64,000 nucleotides of DNA. Origin: an uncultured Pelagibacteraceae bacterium. GTDB lineage: Bacteria; Pseudomonadota; Alphaproteobacteria; Pelagibacterales; Pelagibacteraceae. The translations under genes and the position numbers were made by a program. The notes under the pieces were generated by a model. That model saw only the letters and a program-made list of their open reading frames with translations, had not been told where the DNA came from and made no database searches. The stretch is taken from contig CACMIX010000001.1 in NCBI GenBank assembly GCA_902613855.1, positions 224,717 to 288,716 on the forward strand, written 5' to 3'. This document shows, in pieces, positions 24,042 to 33,421 of the stretch (positions are counted from its first letter, which is position 1; every line of letters begins with the position of its first letter).

Positions 24042-25328
24042 TTATTTTGAAAAACCGTATTTTTTAAGTCTAACATCACCGGTTCGTGCATGTGCTTCCA
24101 TACCTTCGTATCTAGAAATTCTTGCAGCAGCAGCACCAACTAATTCTGTAGAATCCTTTGTCATTCTTTGAAAGCTCAAAGTTTTAATAAATTTGCCAAC
24201 AAATAAACCACCTGTATATCTTCCTGCACCTTTGGTTGGGAGTATGTGGTTTGTACCTGAACATTTATCACCATAAGCAACTGTAGTTTCTTCTCCGACA
24301 AATAAGGAGCCATAATTTGTTAGTCTTTCATGAAACCACTTCAAATTTTCTGTTTGAACCTCTAAGTGTTCAGGTGCGTATTCATCACTAATTTTCACCA
24401 TTTCTTCATCGGTATCACATAAAATAACTTCTCCATAATCTCTCCAAGCTGCATCTGCACTTTGTCTTGGAACTTCAGGAAGCTCTTCAATTAATTCAGG
24501 AACTCTTTTCATTACTTTTTCTGCAAGCTCTTTACTTGTTGTATACAACCAACATGGTGAGTTATATCCATGTTCAGCTTGGCCAACTAAATCAACAGCT
24601 ACAATTTCAGGATCAGCTTTTGCATCTGCTATAATTCCAATTTCAGTGGGTCCAGCAAATAAATCAATACCTACTTTTCCAAACAAAATTCTTTTCGCCT
24701 CAGCTACAAACTGATTTCCTGGTCCTACAATAATATCTGCAGGAGGGTTATTGAATAATCCATTAGTCATGGCTGCAATAGCTGGAACTCCACCAAGATT
24801 TAAAATTACATCTGCTCCACACAAGTCAGCAGTATAAACAATTGTTGGGTGAGCACCGATATCCTTTTTAGGAGGACTGCATGCAACAATATTTTTAACT
24901 CCAGCAACTTTAGCAGTTGTAACACTCATCACAGCTGAAGCTATATGAGCATACCTTCCACCAGGAATATAGCAACCAGCAGTATTTACAGGAACTAGTT
25001 TTTGTCCAGCAAACAATCCGTCTGATAACTCAACCTCAAAATCCTGACCATAGTTTTTCAATTGGGCTTCAGCAAATTTTCGCACACGATCAAATGAAAA
25101 TTGAATATCATCTTTCGTTTTTTGGTCTAAGGATTTTTTAATTTCTTCAATTCGTTCTTTAGATACAACTATTTCGCCATCATATTTGTCAAATTTTTTA
25201 GTTAAATCAATACACCCTTGTTCTTTAGTATTATCTAAATCTTTTAAGAGATTCTGAACTATACCTGTGGTTTTTGTATCATCTGTCGATGAAGTCTTTG
25301 GTGATTTTTTTAAATATGTGATTGTCAT
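24042..25328 (-). CDS. Histidinol dehydrogenase family protein, HpsN (sulfopropanediol dehydrogenase)-like
   Basis: The 428-residue protein has the HisD fold with LFAGPTEIGIIAD, the zinc-site motif GQAEHGYNS and the catalytic YAPEHLEV pair. Several blocks differ from classical HisD and resemble HpsN, which oxidises 2,3-dihydroxypropane-1-sulfonate to sulfolactate: GDKCSGTNHILPT followed by GRYTGGLFVGKFIKTLSFQ. No other histidine genes are nearby, while a phosphotransacetylase-like enzyme and, beyond, a taurine system are. The HpsN-like call is an inference from memory of motifs; true histidinol dehydrogenase is the alternative. Confidence 0.8.
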   Translation of the reverse strand: MTITYLKKSPKTSSTDDTKTTGIVQNLLKDLDNTKEQGCIDLTKKFDKYDGEIVVSKERIEEIKKSLDQKTKDDIQFSFDRVRKFAEAQLKNYGQDFEVELSDGLFAGQKLVPVNTAGCYIPGGRYAHIASAVMSVTTAKVAGVKNIVACSPPKKDIGAHPTIVYTADLCGADVILNLGGVPAIAAMTNGLFNNPPADIIVGPGNQFVAEAKRILFGKVGIDLFAGPTEIGIIADAKADPEIVAVDLVGQAEHGYNSPCWLYTTSKELAEKVMKRVPELIEELPEVPRQSADAAWRDYGEVILCDTDEEMVKISDEYAPEHLEVQTENLKWFHERLTNYGSLFVGEETTVAYGDKCSGTNHILPTKGAGRYTGGLFVGKFIKTLSFQRMTKDSTELVGAAAARISRYEGMEAHARTGDVRLKKYGFSK

Positions 25329-25352
25329 TTTTTTTAGTCTTTTATATTATCT

Positions 25353-26264
25353 TTAATCTAATGCAACTACTGCAGCAGCAATGGAAGCAAGTCTTGCTGG
25401 AGCTTCATCGGATCTACTCGTGATCACAACTGGAACTTTACCACCAATTACAACACCAGCAGCACAAGCACCCATAAAATAGATCATCATTTTTACTAGG
25501 GCATTTCCTGCTTCAACACTAGGAACTAACAACACATCTGCTTCACCAGCTACTGAATTTTTTATACCTTTAATACTTGCTGATTTTTTTGAGATACTAT
25601 TATCAAATGCTAGAGGACCAAATACATCAGCATTTAAATTTTCTTTTTCTGCCAATTTTGTTAGCTCCGCTGCTTCTAATGAAGTAGGTACACTCTCAAT
25701 TATTTCCTCTGTTGCTGATAATATAGAAACTTTTGGTCGAGAAATACCAATTCTGTGTGAGAAATCTACGACGTTTTTAAGAATGTGCATTTTTGTTTTG
25801 ATATTAGGCAATACATTTAAGGCACCATCAGTAATAATTAATGGTGCATCTTCTTTTTCAATAGTCATGTGCCATATATGACTTAATCGAGTTTTACCCA
25901 TTAAATTATATTCACGCTTTAGAACTTCTTTCATTAAAATGTCAGTATGAATATGACCTTTAACAATTATCTTTACTTTATCTTCACTTGCTAGTTTAGC
26001 TGCTATAGGGGCTGTATTGTTTTCAACAGGTTCATCAATAATTTCATATTGAGAAATATCCCATTTCAAATCTTCAGCACATTTTTGAATTTCTTTTTTA
26101 TCTCCAATAAAAATTGGCTCTATTAAATTTTCTTTAACTGCATCCTGAACAGAAAGCATTGGTAAGGGCATTCCTGCATTTACAACTGCTGCTTTAACAC
26201 CTTTTTTTTTATGCGCTACATCAAGCAGATTGTTTGGGCAGATAATTTCTTTATTAGAAAGCAT
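25353..26264 (-). CDS. Phosphate acetyl/butyryltransferase family protein
   Basis: The 303-residue protein matches the Ptb/Pta catalytic domain: PIFIGDKKEI early, KGHIHTDILMKEVL, LIITDGALNVLPNI near residue 145, and the C-terminal SVEAGNALVKMMIYFMGACAAGVVIGG with SRSDEAPARLASIA. It would interconvert acyl-phosphate and acyl-CoA. It lacks the MaoC-like domain found fused to some relatives. Twenty-four bases from the HpsN-like gene on the same strand, it could convert acetyl phosphate from sulfoacetaldehyde breakdown into acetyl-CoA, although no xsc gene is in the window. Confidence 0.87.
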   Translation of the reverse strand: MLSNKEIICPNNLLDVAHKKKGVKAAVVNAGMPLPMLSVQDAVKENLIEPIFIGDKKEIQKCAEDLKWDISQYEIIDEPVENNTAPIAAKLASEDKVKIIVKGHIHTDILMKEVLKREYNLMGKTRLSHIWHMTIEKEDAPLIITDGALNVLPNIKTKMHILKNVVDFSHRIGISRPKVSILSATEEIIESVPTSLEAAELTKLAEKENLNADVFGPLAFDNSISKKSASIKGIKNSVAGEADVLLVPSVEAGNALVKMMIYFMGACAAGVVIGGKVPVVITSRSDEAPARLASIAAAVVALD

Positions 26265-26401
26265 TGGTAATGTTTATTATTAATATTTAATAAAAAGTAT
26301 ATAGGCAATTGTTCCTAATTTTACTAACTAAATTTTCTTATAAACATTCTAATTTATATTTATTTTATTAACCTCTCTCATAGTGCTATGATATTTACAC
26401 T

Positions 26402-27247
26402 ATGGAAATAGTAACAAGAATTGCACCAATAGTTTTAGCTCTAATCATGTTGGGATTGGGTCTTGGTCTTTCAATTAAAGATTTCACAAGAATATTAAAA
26501 ACCCCGAGGGACTTTATTGTAGGTTTTTTATCTCAATTAATTTTGTTACCAATTGTAGCTTTGATTATTGCACTAAGTCTTGATCTTCCTTCCGCTATAG
26601 CGGTTGGTCTAATGATCATTGCCGCTGCACCTGGTGGTGTTACTTCAAATGTTTTAACCAAATTTGCTAATGGAGACGTAGCTTTATCCATTTCTTTAAC
26701 TGCAGTGACAAGTTTAATTTGTATAATTAGTATTCCAGTAATTGTAATTAACTCAGCAGATATCCTAGGAGTTACCATCGCAAAAGAAATCTCAGTAATC
26801 GGAATTGCTTTAAAAATGGCTTTAGTGGTTACAGTCCCTGTAATTATTGGAATGATTATAAGAGGTTTTGCTGAAAATTTTATTTTATCTAAAATTAGTT
26901 TAATTAATAAATTAACAGGGTGGTTATTTGTAATCGTATTTATTGCAATATGGATTGAAGAAAAAGATAATATTTTAACTTATCTTGCTCAGGCAGGTGT
27001 GGCAGTATTAATTTTAAATGTTGTTATGATGGTATTAGCATATTTTATTGCTAAAAAGTTTGTATCAGGGGCAGCACAACAAAAATGTATTGCATTAGAG
27101 TGTGGTCTGCAGAATGGAACTTTAGCAGTGTTTGTTGCAACATTAATATTCGATGAGGTAGCTTATATAGTACCAACAGGTGCTTATGCATTACTAATGT
27201 ATATAACTGGATTTATTTTTATTTATATTTCAAGAAAAAATAATTAA
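26402..27247 (+). CDS. BASS (bile acid:sodium symporter) family transporter
   Basis: The 281-residue protein has 9-10 hydrophobic helices and the BASS motifs: MLGLGLGLSIKDF at the N-terminus, IAAAPGGVTSNVLTKFANG near residue 75 (core sodium-site crossover) and ALECGLQNGTLAV near 232. Bacterial members take up small organic anions with sodium. It is transcribed divergently from the HpsN/Pta-like genes across a 137-base gap, so it may serve the same pathway. Its stop abuts the stop of the convergent regulator gene. Confidence 0.88.
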   Translation: MEIVTRIAPIVLALIMLGLGLGLSIKDFTRILKTPRDFIVGFLSQLILLPIVALIIALSLDLPSAIAVGLMIIAAAPGGVTSNVLTKFANGDVALSISLTAVTSLICIISIPVIVINSADILGVTIAKEISVIGIALKMALVVTVPVIIGMIIRGFAENFILSKISLINKLTGWLFVIVFIAIWIEEKDNILTYLAQAGVAVLILNVVMMVLAYFIAKKFVSGAAQQKCIALECGLQNGTLAVFVATLIFDEVAYIVPTGAYALLMYITGFIFIYISRKNN

Positions 27248-28240
27248 TTATCTCAAGTAACTAGGAATAAAATCGTCATCTTCTTCTTTACTCGAATCTA
27301 TAATTTTAATTTGATTAAATACTTTAAAAATAAAATTACTTAAGCTTTTTATATTTGCATCTTGTAATTCACTACTTCGTTTTAAATTTGCACCTTGAAT
27401 ATTTATAAAAAGTAGTTTTTTTTCATTAATAGCTATGTAATTATTATCGATTAAGTATTTTAATTTTCTTACAACAGTCGGCCTTGGAATACCCGTGATA
27501 TCAGATAAAGACATTGCATTTATACCTCTATCATCTGAACCCATAACTTTTTTTTGATATGTTTTTAAGTTTAAATCCCTTACTTTAAAACTCTTATTGT
27601 GAGATGCATTTAGCATTACCAAAATTCCAATACACATAGTTTCCAGATCCTTTACTTCTTTTCGCCACCTGTTTGTATAAATAAATATAAATTTATAAAA
27701 CTGATACCAACAAAAAGAAAAATTTTCTTTCATAGAGGATGAAATCTCGTCAACGGTAAAAGCCTTTTCATTTTTCAATAATTTATTAAATTCGAATAAC
27801 AAAGAACTCATATCTTTTAGAGTGTCTATAGCTTGAGTGGCAACAAGTGTACTCCTATTAACAAACATTTTTTTTCCAGATTTTTTAATTACGCCTGCTT
27901 TTTCTAATTCTAAAATTTTCCTTCTCACACTTTCTTTTGGTATTTCTAGATCTTTTGAAATATCACTTAAATTTATTTTCTCAATTTCTATTGATCTATC
28001 TTTGTAAAAAGTATCGTAATCAACAATCAACCCGTTTCTTCTAAAAACAATCAAATCTTTATTAACTAGATAAATAACAATTATATATTTATCTATATCT
28101 TTATGAACACCGTAGGCTCGTATTAACCAATTACTTATCATGACATAATAAAAGGGTGCCAATTTGCTAAAATTATTACTAATAACCTTGAAAATTTCTT
28201 TCTCGTCAATTTGAGCCGTAACGCTAGGTACTGTTGTCAT
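27248..28240 (-). CDS. Transcriptional regulator with two winged-HTH domains (internal duplication)
   Basis: The 330-residue protein contains two similar halves. Each has a helical and possibly ligand-binding segment followed by a winged HTH: residues near 88-118 (NLSDISKDLEIPKESVRRKI) and near 242-275 (SLSDITGIPRPTVVRKLKYL). The same HTH occurs once in the 158-residue protein at 18443-18919, so this looks like a tandem duplication of that type. A strong ribosome site (AGGAGATAAC on the minus strand) precedes the start. It may control the flanking sulfonate or transport genes; targets are unknown. Confidence 0.78.
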   Translation of the reverse strand: MTTVPSVTAQIDEKEIFKVISNNFSKLAPFYYVMISNWLIRAYGVHKDIDKYIIVIYLVNKDLIVFRRNGLIVDYDTFYKDRSIEIEKINLSDISKDLEIPKESVRRKILELEKAGVIKKSGKKMFVNRSTLVATQAIDTLKDMSSLLFEFNKLLKNEKAFTVDEISSSMKENFSFCWYQFYKFIFIYTNRWRKEVKDLETMCIGILVMLNASHNKSFKVRDLNLKTYQKKVMGSDDRGINAMSLSDITGIPRPTVVRKLKYLIDNNYIAINEKKLLFINIQGANLKRSSELQDANIKSLSNFIFKVFNQIKIIDSSKEEDDDFIPSYLR

Positions 28241-28318
28241 TGTTATCTCCTGACCCAGTTTGAACTATTATACAGTCAATAGCAACCCAAATTGGACTCA
28301 AGGCATATTTCAAATTTT

Positions 28319-28540
28319 ATGATCACATGGTTTAATACATTAATGAATAATGAAGGCTTAAATAGAACATCCATCGTTGTTGAAGACCCCACTCAAGAAA
28401 CTGAGGCTCCTCTTAGAGTGAACGTGGATGTTCTTAAGCAAAGACTAATTGAACAACAAAAAAAAGACAGAGTTAAGAGAACAATTATTTTATCTACAGT
28501 GGTAGTATCACTAGGCGCTTTGACAGTGTTAACTTATTAA
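28319..28540 (+). CDS. Small single-pass membrane protein
   Basis: From the ATG at 28319 the product has 73 residues; a TTG at 28292 and an ATG at 28343 are alternative starts and no ribosome site decides between them. It has a short acidic part (VVEDPTQETEAP), a basic amphipathic stretch (VDVLKQRLIEQQKKDRVKR) and one C-terminal helix (TIILSTVVVSLGALTVLTY). The layout matches the 66-residue protein at 38497-38697. No known family is recognised. It overlaps the convergent Ldh_2 gene end by 12 bases. Confidence 0.6.
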   Translation: MITWFNTLMNNEGLNRTSIVVEDPTQETEAPLRVNVDVLKQRLIEQQKKDRVKRTIILSTVVVSLGALTVLTY

Positions 28541-29548
28541 AGTTTTCAAGTCCTTTTTAATTATATCTGAAATAAAAATTTCTTTTTTAGAATTTTTTTT
28601 GTATCTGTAATACTTATTTTGCCCTGGATACATTATTTCTTTTACTCCTTTAACTTTTGGTAGTTTTTTAATTGTTCGAATATTATCTTTTATTCTTTGA
28701 TTATAATTTTTTTGAAATAAATTTGATTTAAAAGTGATGAATAAATGTCCAATGTTTTGTGGTCCAGAAAAATCATCGAATGGATCTTTTACTCGTCCTG
28801 CATGGTTTCCACCTGTAATAACTCCACTTAAAATATCAACCATCCATGCAAGACCTGACCCTCTAAATCCTGCAATTGGTAGCTGAACACCTTCTAATGC
28901 TTTTTTAGCATCATTAGTTGGTTTACCAAACTTATCTAGCGCAACACCTTCAGGAATTTTTTGATTGCTCCTTGCAGCAACTCTTATTTTTCCTCTGTTA
29001 ATCATAGAAATTGAGGTATCTAATATAAAAGGAATTTTTGCTCCAGTTGGAGTTCCAAAACATATAGGGTTTGTTCCAAACAAACTTTTTAATGCACCAT
29101 GAGGAGCAACTGCTGGAGGGGCATTAGTATAAATCATAGTGATCAAATTTTTTTTAACAGCTTGTTCAGCGTAATAGCCAGATAATCCATAGTGTCCACT
29201 TCCTTTGATAGCAACCATTCCTATTCCAGTTTTTTGAGCATGCTTGATAGCAGTCTTTATTCCAAGATCCGCAGCAACAAAACCAATACTGTTGTTTGCA
29301 TCAATATGAGATATGGATTGAGAAATTTTTTTTATTTTTATTTTGGGTTTAGGATTAATTACTTTCTTTGAAATTCTGTCACAATACATCTTAAGTCTTG
29401 ATAATCCATGTCCATATGCGCCAACCAGTTCAGCATTAATTAATGCGTTTGCTGAGATTAGTGCATGATCTCTACTTAGACCAAATCTTTGAAATATTTT
29501 AATTACTTGTTTTTTTAAGATTGGGGTCTTCACTTTAACCTTTTCCAC
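28529..29548 (-). CDS. Malate/L-lactate dehydrogenase family (Ldh_2) oxidoreductase
   Basis: The 339-residue protein belongs to the Ldh_2 family: GHGLSRLKMYCDRI near residue 47, GIGMVAIKGSGHYGLSGYY near 112 with the catalytic His, TNAPPAVAPHGALKSLFGTNP near 140, and FRGSGLAWMVDILSG near 223. The family includes sulfolactate, ureidoglycolate and malate/lactate dehydrogenases and imine reductases. Its start overlaps the tauC stop by 14 bases, so it is in the taurine-type operon; ComC-like sulfolactate dehydrogenase is plausible but not proven. The C-terminus is unusually Lys/Ile-rich. Confidence 0.85.
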   Translation of the reverse strand: MEKVKVKTPILKKQVIKIFQRFGLSRDHALISANALINAELVGAYGHGLSRLKMYCDRISKKVINPKPKIKIKKISQSISHIDANNSIGFVAADLGIKTAIKHAQKTGIGMVAIKGSGHYGLSGYYAEQAVKKNLITMIYTNAPPAVAPHGALKSLFGTNPICFGTPTGAKIPFILDTSISMINRGKIRVAARSNQKIPEGVALDKFGKPTNDAKKALEGVQLPIAGFRGSGLAWMVDILSGVITGGNHAGRVKDPFDDFSGPQNIGHLFITFKSNLFQKNYNQRIKDNIRTIKKLPKVKGVKEIMYPGQNKYYRYKKNSKKEIFISDIIKKDLKTLIS

Positions 29549-31460
29549 GCCATGGAATAGTTTTATCGATAATTTTTCTTAAAGTAATATCAAATAATAA
29601 TCCAAGCATTCCCATAATAAAAATAGTGATCCAAATAACTTCATATTGAAAGTATTTTTTAGCTACATTTTCCACAAATCCAATACCAGTAGTTCCAGCT
29701 AAAAACTCAGCAGCAACTAATGTTCCCCAACACATTCCTACGGCAACTCTAATTCCAGTTAAAATTTCTGGGAGTGAGTTTGGAAAAATTACATATCTCA
29801 GAATTTGTTTTTTAGAGGCCCCTAAAGAGTGAGCAGCATGAATTTTTGAAAGTTGAGTTCCTGAAGCACCAGCTCTTGCAGAAATAATCATTATAGACAA
29901 GGAGACCATAAATAATAAAAATACTTTACCGGTATTATCAATTCCTAAAACAGAGATAATAAGAGGGGCCCAAGCAAGAGGTGGAACTGGTCTATATAAT
30001 TCTATTAACGGATCAAAAAATCCTTTTGCAAATCTATTCAGCCCCATAAATAAACCTAAAGGCACTCCAATTAAAATTCCAAAAACTAGGCCCAAAAATA
30101 CTCTTAAAAAAGAGTCCCATATATGTCCATAAGGAACAGGGATTTTGAATAATTTAAAGTCACCTGTAACAACCTTTAAAACATTACCCTTAAAGTTTTC
30201 TTTAACAATTCCGTCTTTGGTGTGAACAGGGTAATCACCTGGCAAAATATCAGCAATCCAATCAGGTAAAATGAAACCAACAATTGATGAAACATCAATC
30301 ATTTCTATCCATAGCAGTGGAATATTTTTGTAACCGACACTTGGTTTAGACATTAGAATAAATTTATTTAGGGTATCAGAGGGTTTTGGAAGCCATCTTC
30401 CAGAACCTTGCTCTGAACAACTTGGTCCACTGGCAACTATTGTGCCTGCTGGAAATAATAGTATATCAATTAATCTCAGACCACCTTGTTCAGATTTTTG
30501 TAAATTATCAAACTCAATAATTGCTTTCTGCATCTCATTAAGAGCATTAGGAGGGTAGATACTTGCAAATTCAATACGTCTTGCAATTTTAACAATATTT
30601 TTTGCATAGTCTGATGCAATTTCTTCGTTGTCATTTAAATTTTTCCTGTAGGTTTTAATTTCATCTTTTAATAGTTTGATTGAGGTTTTAAACTGAGGAT
30701 TGTGATTTCTCAGTTTAAAGAATTTATCACTTATGATTTTAAGCTCTTCAGCTGCAGCATGGAATTTAAGACCTTTACTTGTTTCAGGAACCACAGGAAC
30801 CTCTATAGTATTTTCTATTGATCCTGTACCTGATTGAACCTTTATAATTCCCCATCCACCTTGTTCTGATACAGCATTTTGTCTTTCATTTTTTTGTTTT
30901 TGAGTTTCAAAAGGGTAATCTTTTTGTTTAAAGTTTGAGCTTAAGAGTTTTATCTCTTCAGTCATTTCATTAATTTTAGCTTTGGTATCTATCTCAATTA
31001 AATCTTCATTAGTTAATAAAGGTATTAATTGAATAGTTTTATTTATGTAGCTAACCAAAATAGTTTTTTGCTGGCTATTTAATTCTGTAGAATTTTGAAT
31101 TTCTTTAGTTATTTTTTGAAGATTTTTATTTTCAATTTTTATTATTGAGGTGCTTTTAAATTCTCTCTCTTCAATAGGAAATTGATATTTCAATCCCATT
31201 AAAGAGTCATTTACTTTTGCAACCTGGCATAATTCATTTGCTGATTTTGGGTAAAAACCTTTTGCTATATCCCAGGAGTAATAAAGCCAAACCAACAGTA
31301 TTGCAGCACTTCCAACAATTACCCAGTGAGTACCACCTTTTGCTCTTTCAGGATTTCCAAATACGGCATCTACTTTTTCAGTTTTAATTAATCTTCGACC
31401 GTAAAGAATACTTCCGATAATCGCCACAAATATTAATAAGGTTACTATTTGAATAAACAT
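29535..31460 (-). CDS. tauC: Taurine-type ABC transporter permease with large N-terminal insertion
   Basis: The 641-residue product is more than twice the usual TauC length (about 250-280). The C-terminal 220 residues are a normal permease domain, with ELYRPVPPLAWAPL and the EAA loop (AAHSLGASKKQILRYVIFPNSLPEI). Before it come two membrane helices (about 1-20 and 45-63) and some 350 residues that are hydrophilic and helix-rich. If residues after helix two are periplasmic, this domain could contact the SBP. Start and stop overlaps with tauB (1 base) and the Ldh_2 gene argue for an intact gene. Confidence 0.88.
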   Translation of the reverse strand: MFIQIVTLLIFVAIIGSILYGRRLIKTEKVDAVFGNPERAKGGTHWVIVGSAAILLVWLYYSWDIAKGFYPKSANELCQVAKVNDSLMGLKYQFPIEEREFKSTSIIKIENKNLQKITKEIQNSTELNSQQKTILVSYINKTIQLIPLLTNEDLIEIDTKAKINEMTEEIKLLSSNFKQKDYPFETQKQKNERQNAVSEQGGWGIIKVQSGTGSIENTIEVPVVPETSKGLKFHAAAEELKIISDKFFKLRNHNPQFKTSIKLLKDEIKTYRKNLNDNEEIASDYAKNIVKIARRIEFASIYPPNALNEMQKAIIEFDNLQKSEQGGLRLIDILLFPAGTIVASGPSCSEQGSGRWLPKPSDTLNKFILMSKPSVGYKNIPLLWIEMIDVSSIVGFILPDWIADILPGDYPVHTKDGIVKENFKGNVLKVVTGDFKLFKIPVPYGHIWDSFLRVFLGLVFGILIGVPLGLFMGLNRFAKGFFDPLIELYRPVPPLAWAPLIISVLGIDNTGKVFLLFMVSLSIMIISARAGASGTQLSKIHAAHSLGASKKQILRYVIFPNSLPEILTGIRVAVGMCWGTLVAAEFLAGTTGIGFVENVAKKYFQYEVIWITIFIMGMLGLLFDITLRKIIDKTIPWRGKG

Positions 31461-32257
31461 TAATTTTCTTTACCCATTATTTCTTCCTCCATATTCCAAA
31501 TCATGGATAAAATTTCCTCTCTCATTGATGAAAATTCTTTGTTCTTTTTTATTTCTCTCAAATCTTCTTTAAGTCCCATTTCAGCAAAAGGAAGATTGTA
31601 TTCTTTATGTATTCTACCTGGTCTAGGTGCCATTACATACAATCGTTCTCCAAGCAACAATGCTTCTTCAACTGAGTGAGTAATAAGAATGATAGTTTTT
31701 CCCGTCTCTTTCCAAATTTTTAATACCAAAGACTGCATTTTCTCTCTGGTTAAGGCATCCAATGCCCCCAGTGGCTCATCCATTAAAATTAAATCAGGAT
31801 CATTAATTAGACATCTTGCAAGTGCCACTCTTTGCTGCATACCTCCAGATAATTGATAAGTAGGCGTATTACCAAAACCTTTTAGACCAACAATTTCCAA
31901 CCATTCTTCAACTTTTTCTTCAGTTAATTTTGTATTTTCTTTTTTCATTCGCAAACCAAAGTTTACGTTTTCTGCAACAGTTAACCACTCAAACAATGCA
32001 CCTTGTTGAAAAACCATTCCTCTTTCAACTCCTGGGCCGTCTATCTCTTTATTATTAAGAGTTATTATTCCTGAAGTAGGTCTTAAAAACCCAGCAGTAA
32101 TATTTAGTAAAGTTGTTTTTCCACAACCAGAAGGTCCAAGGACAGTAAGTAATTCACCTTTTTTTAGAGTAAAACTTACATCTTTTAATGCGTGAACCGT
32201 TTCTCCTTTTGGAGTTTTAAAAATCATGTTTAGATTTTCAGAAATAAGATCACTCAT
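31460..32257 (-). CDS. tauB: Taurine/nitrate/sulfonate-type ABC transporter ATP-binding protein
   Basis: The 265-residue ATPase has Walker A GPSGCGKTT near residue 43, Q-loop MVFQQGALFEW, signature LSGGMQQRVALAR near 138, Walker B LILMDEPLGALD near 158 and the H-loop THSVEE. The sequence type is TauB/SsuB. It is part of a tauA-tauB-tauC operon, separated from tauA by a terminator-like hairpin and overlapping tauC by one base. Confidence 0.93.
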   Translation of the reverse strand: MSDLISENLNMIFKTPKGETVHALKDVSFTLKKGELLTVLGPSGCGKTTLLNITAGFLRPTSGIITLNNKEIDGPGVERGMVFQQGALFEWLTVAENVNFGLRMKKENTKLTEEKVEEWLEIVGLKGFGNTPTYQLSGGMQQRVALARCLINDPDLILMDEPLGALDALTREKMQSLVLKIWKETGKTIILITHSVEEALLLGERLYVMAPRPGRIHKEYNLPFAEMGLKEDLREIKKNKEFSSMREEILSMIWNMEEEIMGKEN

Positions 32258-32288
32258 TAACTACCTTATATTAGAAATTTTATAAAAA

Positions 32289-32323
32289 AAATAGGCACCA
32301 ATCATTATAATTGGCGCCTATTT
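32289..32323 (-). terminator. Terminator-like hairpin between tauA and tauB
   Basis: A 14-bp inverted repeat (32310-32323 and 32289-32302) lies about 20 bases after the tauA stop. The single A-C mismatch in the DNA becomes a G-U pair in the leftward RNA. A run of U follows on that strand, so it is a plausible Rho-independent terminator that lets part of transcription through to tauBC. Confidence 0.8.
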
Positions 32324-32342
32324 AAATTTTAAACCTTTAAAA

Positions 32343-33284
32343 TTATAAAGGTAGGAAACTTGTATCTACAGCTCCATCTGGTGTTCCCATTCCTTTTAGG
32401 AAACCATCAAGATTACCACTTTCCATAGATTGTTTAGTTTCAGATGGAGTTAAGAATTTAAATCCATCTAAAGTTTCTTTCATATCTGCAACTTTCATTT
32501 CAGAAGCTTTTGACATAGAGTTCATATCACTTTTCCCTGCTCTATATCTGTCGTTTGCTTCATGAGTTACTTCTATAAAAGTTCTCAACATTCCTGGATT
32601 TTCCTTCATAAACTTGTCTGTTACAGAAGTAATATCTATTCCTAAGATACCAGCATCTCTAGCTTCTTGGACTGTTAGTAATCTTGATCCAACAGCAACT
32701 GCAGCTTTAATAGAGTTACCGCCAAATAAACATGCCATAACAACATCACCACTTACTAATGCAGCAGCTCCCTCTTCAGGATCCATTTGAATTATATCCA
32801 TTTTACTTCTATCAGCTCCAACAACTTTCATACTTTCGTCAAAAACGTATTCAGCCATTGTTCCAAGCGGTACAGCAACTTTTTTACCTTCTAACTCTGA
32901 TCCATTTGCTTTTGTAATTCCAGAAGCATTAGATGTAACACAAGTTGTTCCACCCATACCGTATTCCATAGCAATATCGACTAACTTAAGAGGTGCTTTA
33001 GATTTTACAGCATTGATAAAAGGCACTAAACCTTGCGAGTAAGAAATATCAATATCTCCTGCTAACATTGCATCTGTCATCGCTCCACCGTTAGTGAAGT
33101 TTGTCCATTTAACTGGTACTCCAAGAGCTTTTGCAAAATTTTTCTTTTGCATGTCCTCTAGGTTAGGACTTGGCCATTCTAGAAAATATGCAACTCTAAC
33201 TTCTTTTGCAGCTGAATTTGCAACTGAAATAGACAAGTTAAGTGCAAGTATAGATCCTAGAATAAAAGTTAATAATTTTTTCAT
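32343..33284 (-). CDS. tauA: Taurine-type ABC transporter substrate-binding protein
   Basis: The 313-residue protein has a signal peptide (cleaved near SVANSA-A) and a TauA/SsuA-like body: VRVAYFLEWPSPNL after the signal, TNGGAMTDAMLAGDIDISYS near residue 62, GKKVAVPLGTMAEYVF near 128 and QMDPEEGAAALVSGDVVMACLFG near 165. It binds the substrate in the periplasm. A good ribosome site (TAGGGGAATAA on the minus strand) precedes the start. Transcribed divergently from the aminotransferase that would act on taurine. Related family members bind other sulfonates or nitriles. Confidence 0.9.
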   Translation of the reverse strand: MKKLLTFILGSILALNLSISVANSAAKEVRVAYFLEWPSPNLEDMQKKNFAKALGVPVKWTNFTNGGAMTDAMLAGDIDISYSQGLVPFINAVKSKAPLKLVDIAMEYGMGGTTCVTSNASGITKANGSELEGKKVAVPLGTMAEYVFDESMKVVGADRSKMDIIQMDPEEGAAALVSGDVVMACLFGGNSIKAAVAVGSRLLTVQEARDAGILGIDITSVTDKFMKENPGMLRTFIEVTHEANDRYRAGKSDMNSMSKASEMKVADMKETLDGFKFLTPSETKQSMESGNLDGFLKGMGTPDGAVDTSFLPL

Positions 33285-33384
33285 TTATTCCCCTATGTTT
33301 AATTAATTAAATTGAGCATATTTAAATTCAATTTTAGATAGAAGTAAAACACTTTATGACGAAAAGCTGGTGTGCAAATAAATC

Positions 33385-33396
33385 AATTGTACAATT
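33385..33396. promoter_or_regulatory. Palindromic operator candidate between tauA and the aminotransferase
   Basis: The perfect 12-base palindrome AATTGTACAATT lies about 100 bases from each of the two divergent start codons. The TTGTACAA core is a type often bound by GntR-like regulators, the class to which TauR belongs. No TauR gene is in the window, so binding is speculative. Confidence 0.35.
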
Positions 33397-33421
33397 TTAA
33401 GTTGTATATTAAGCTTGTCCA

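Noticed and set aside
24042..25328. Assignment as part of a histidine biosynthesis operon
   Set aside because: No his genes are adjacent and several motifs look HpsN-like; hisN at 11144 is 12 kb away and in a different context.
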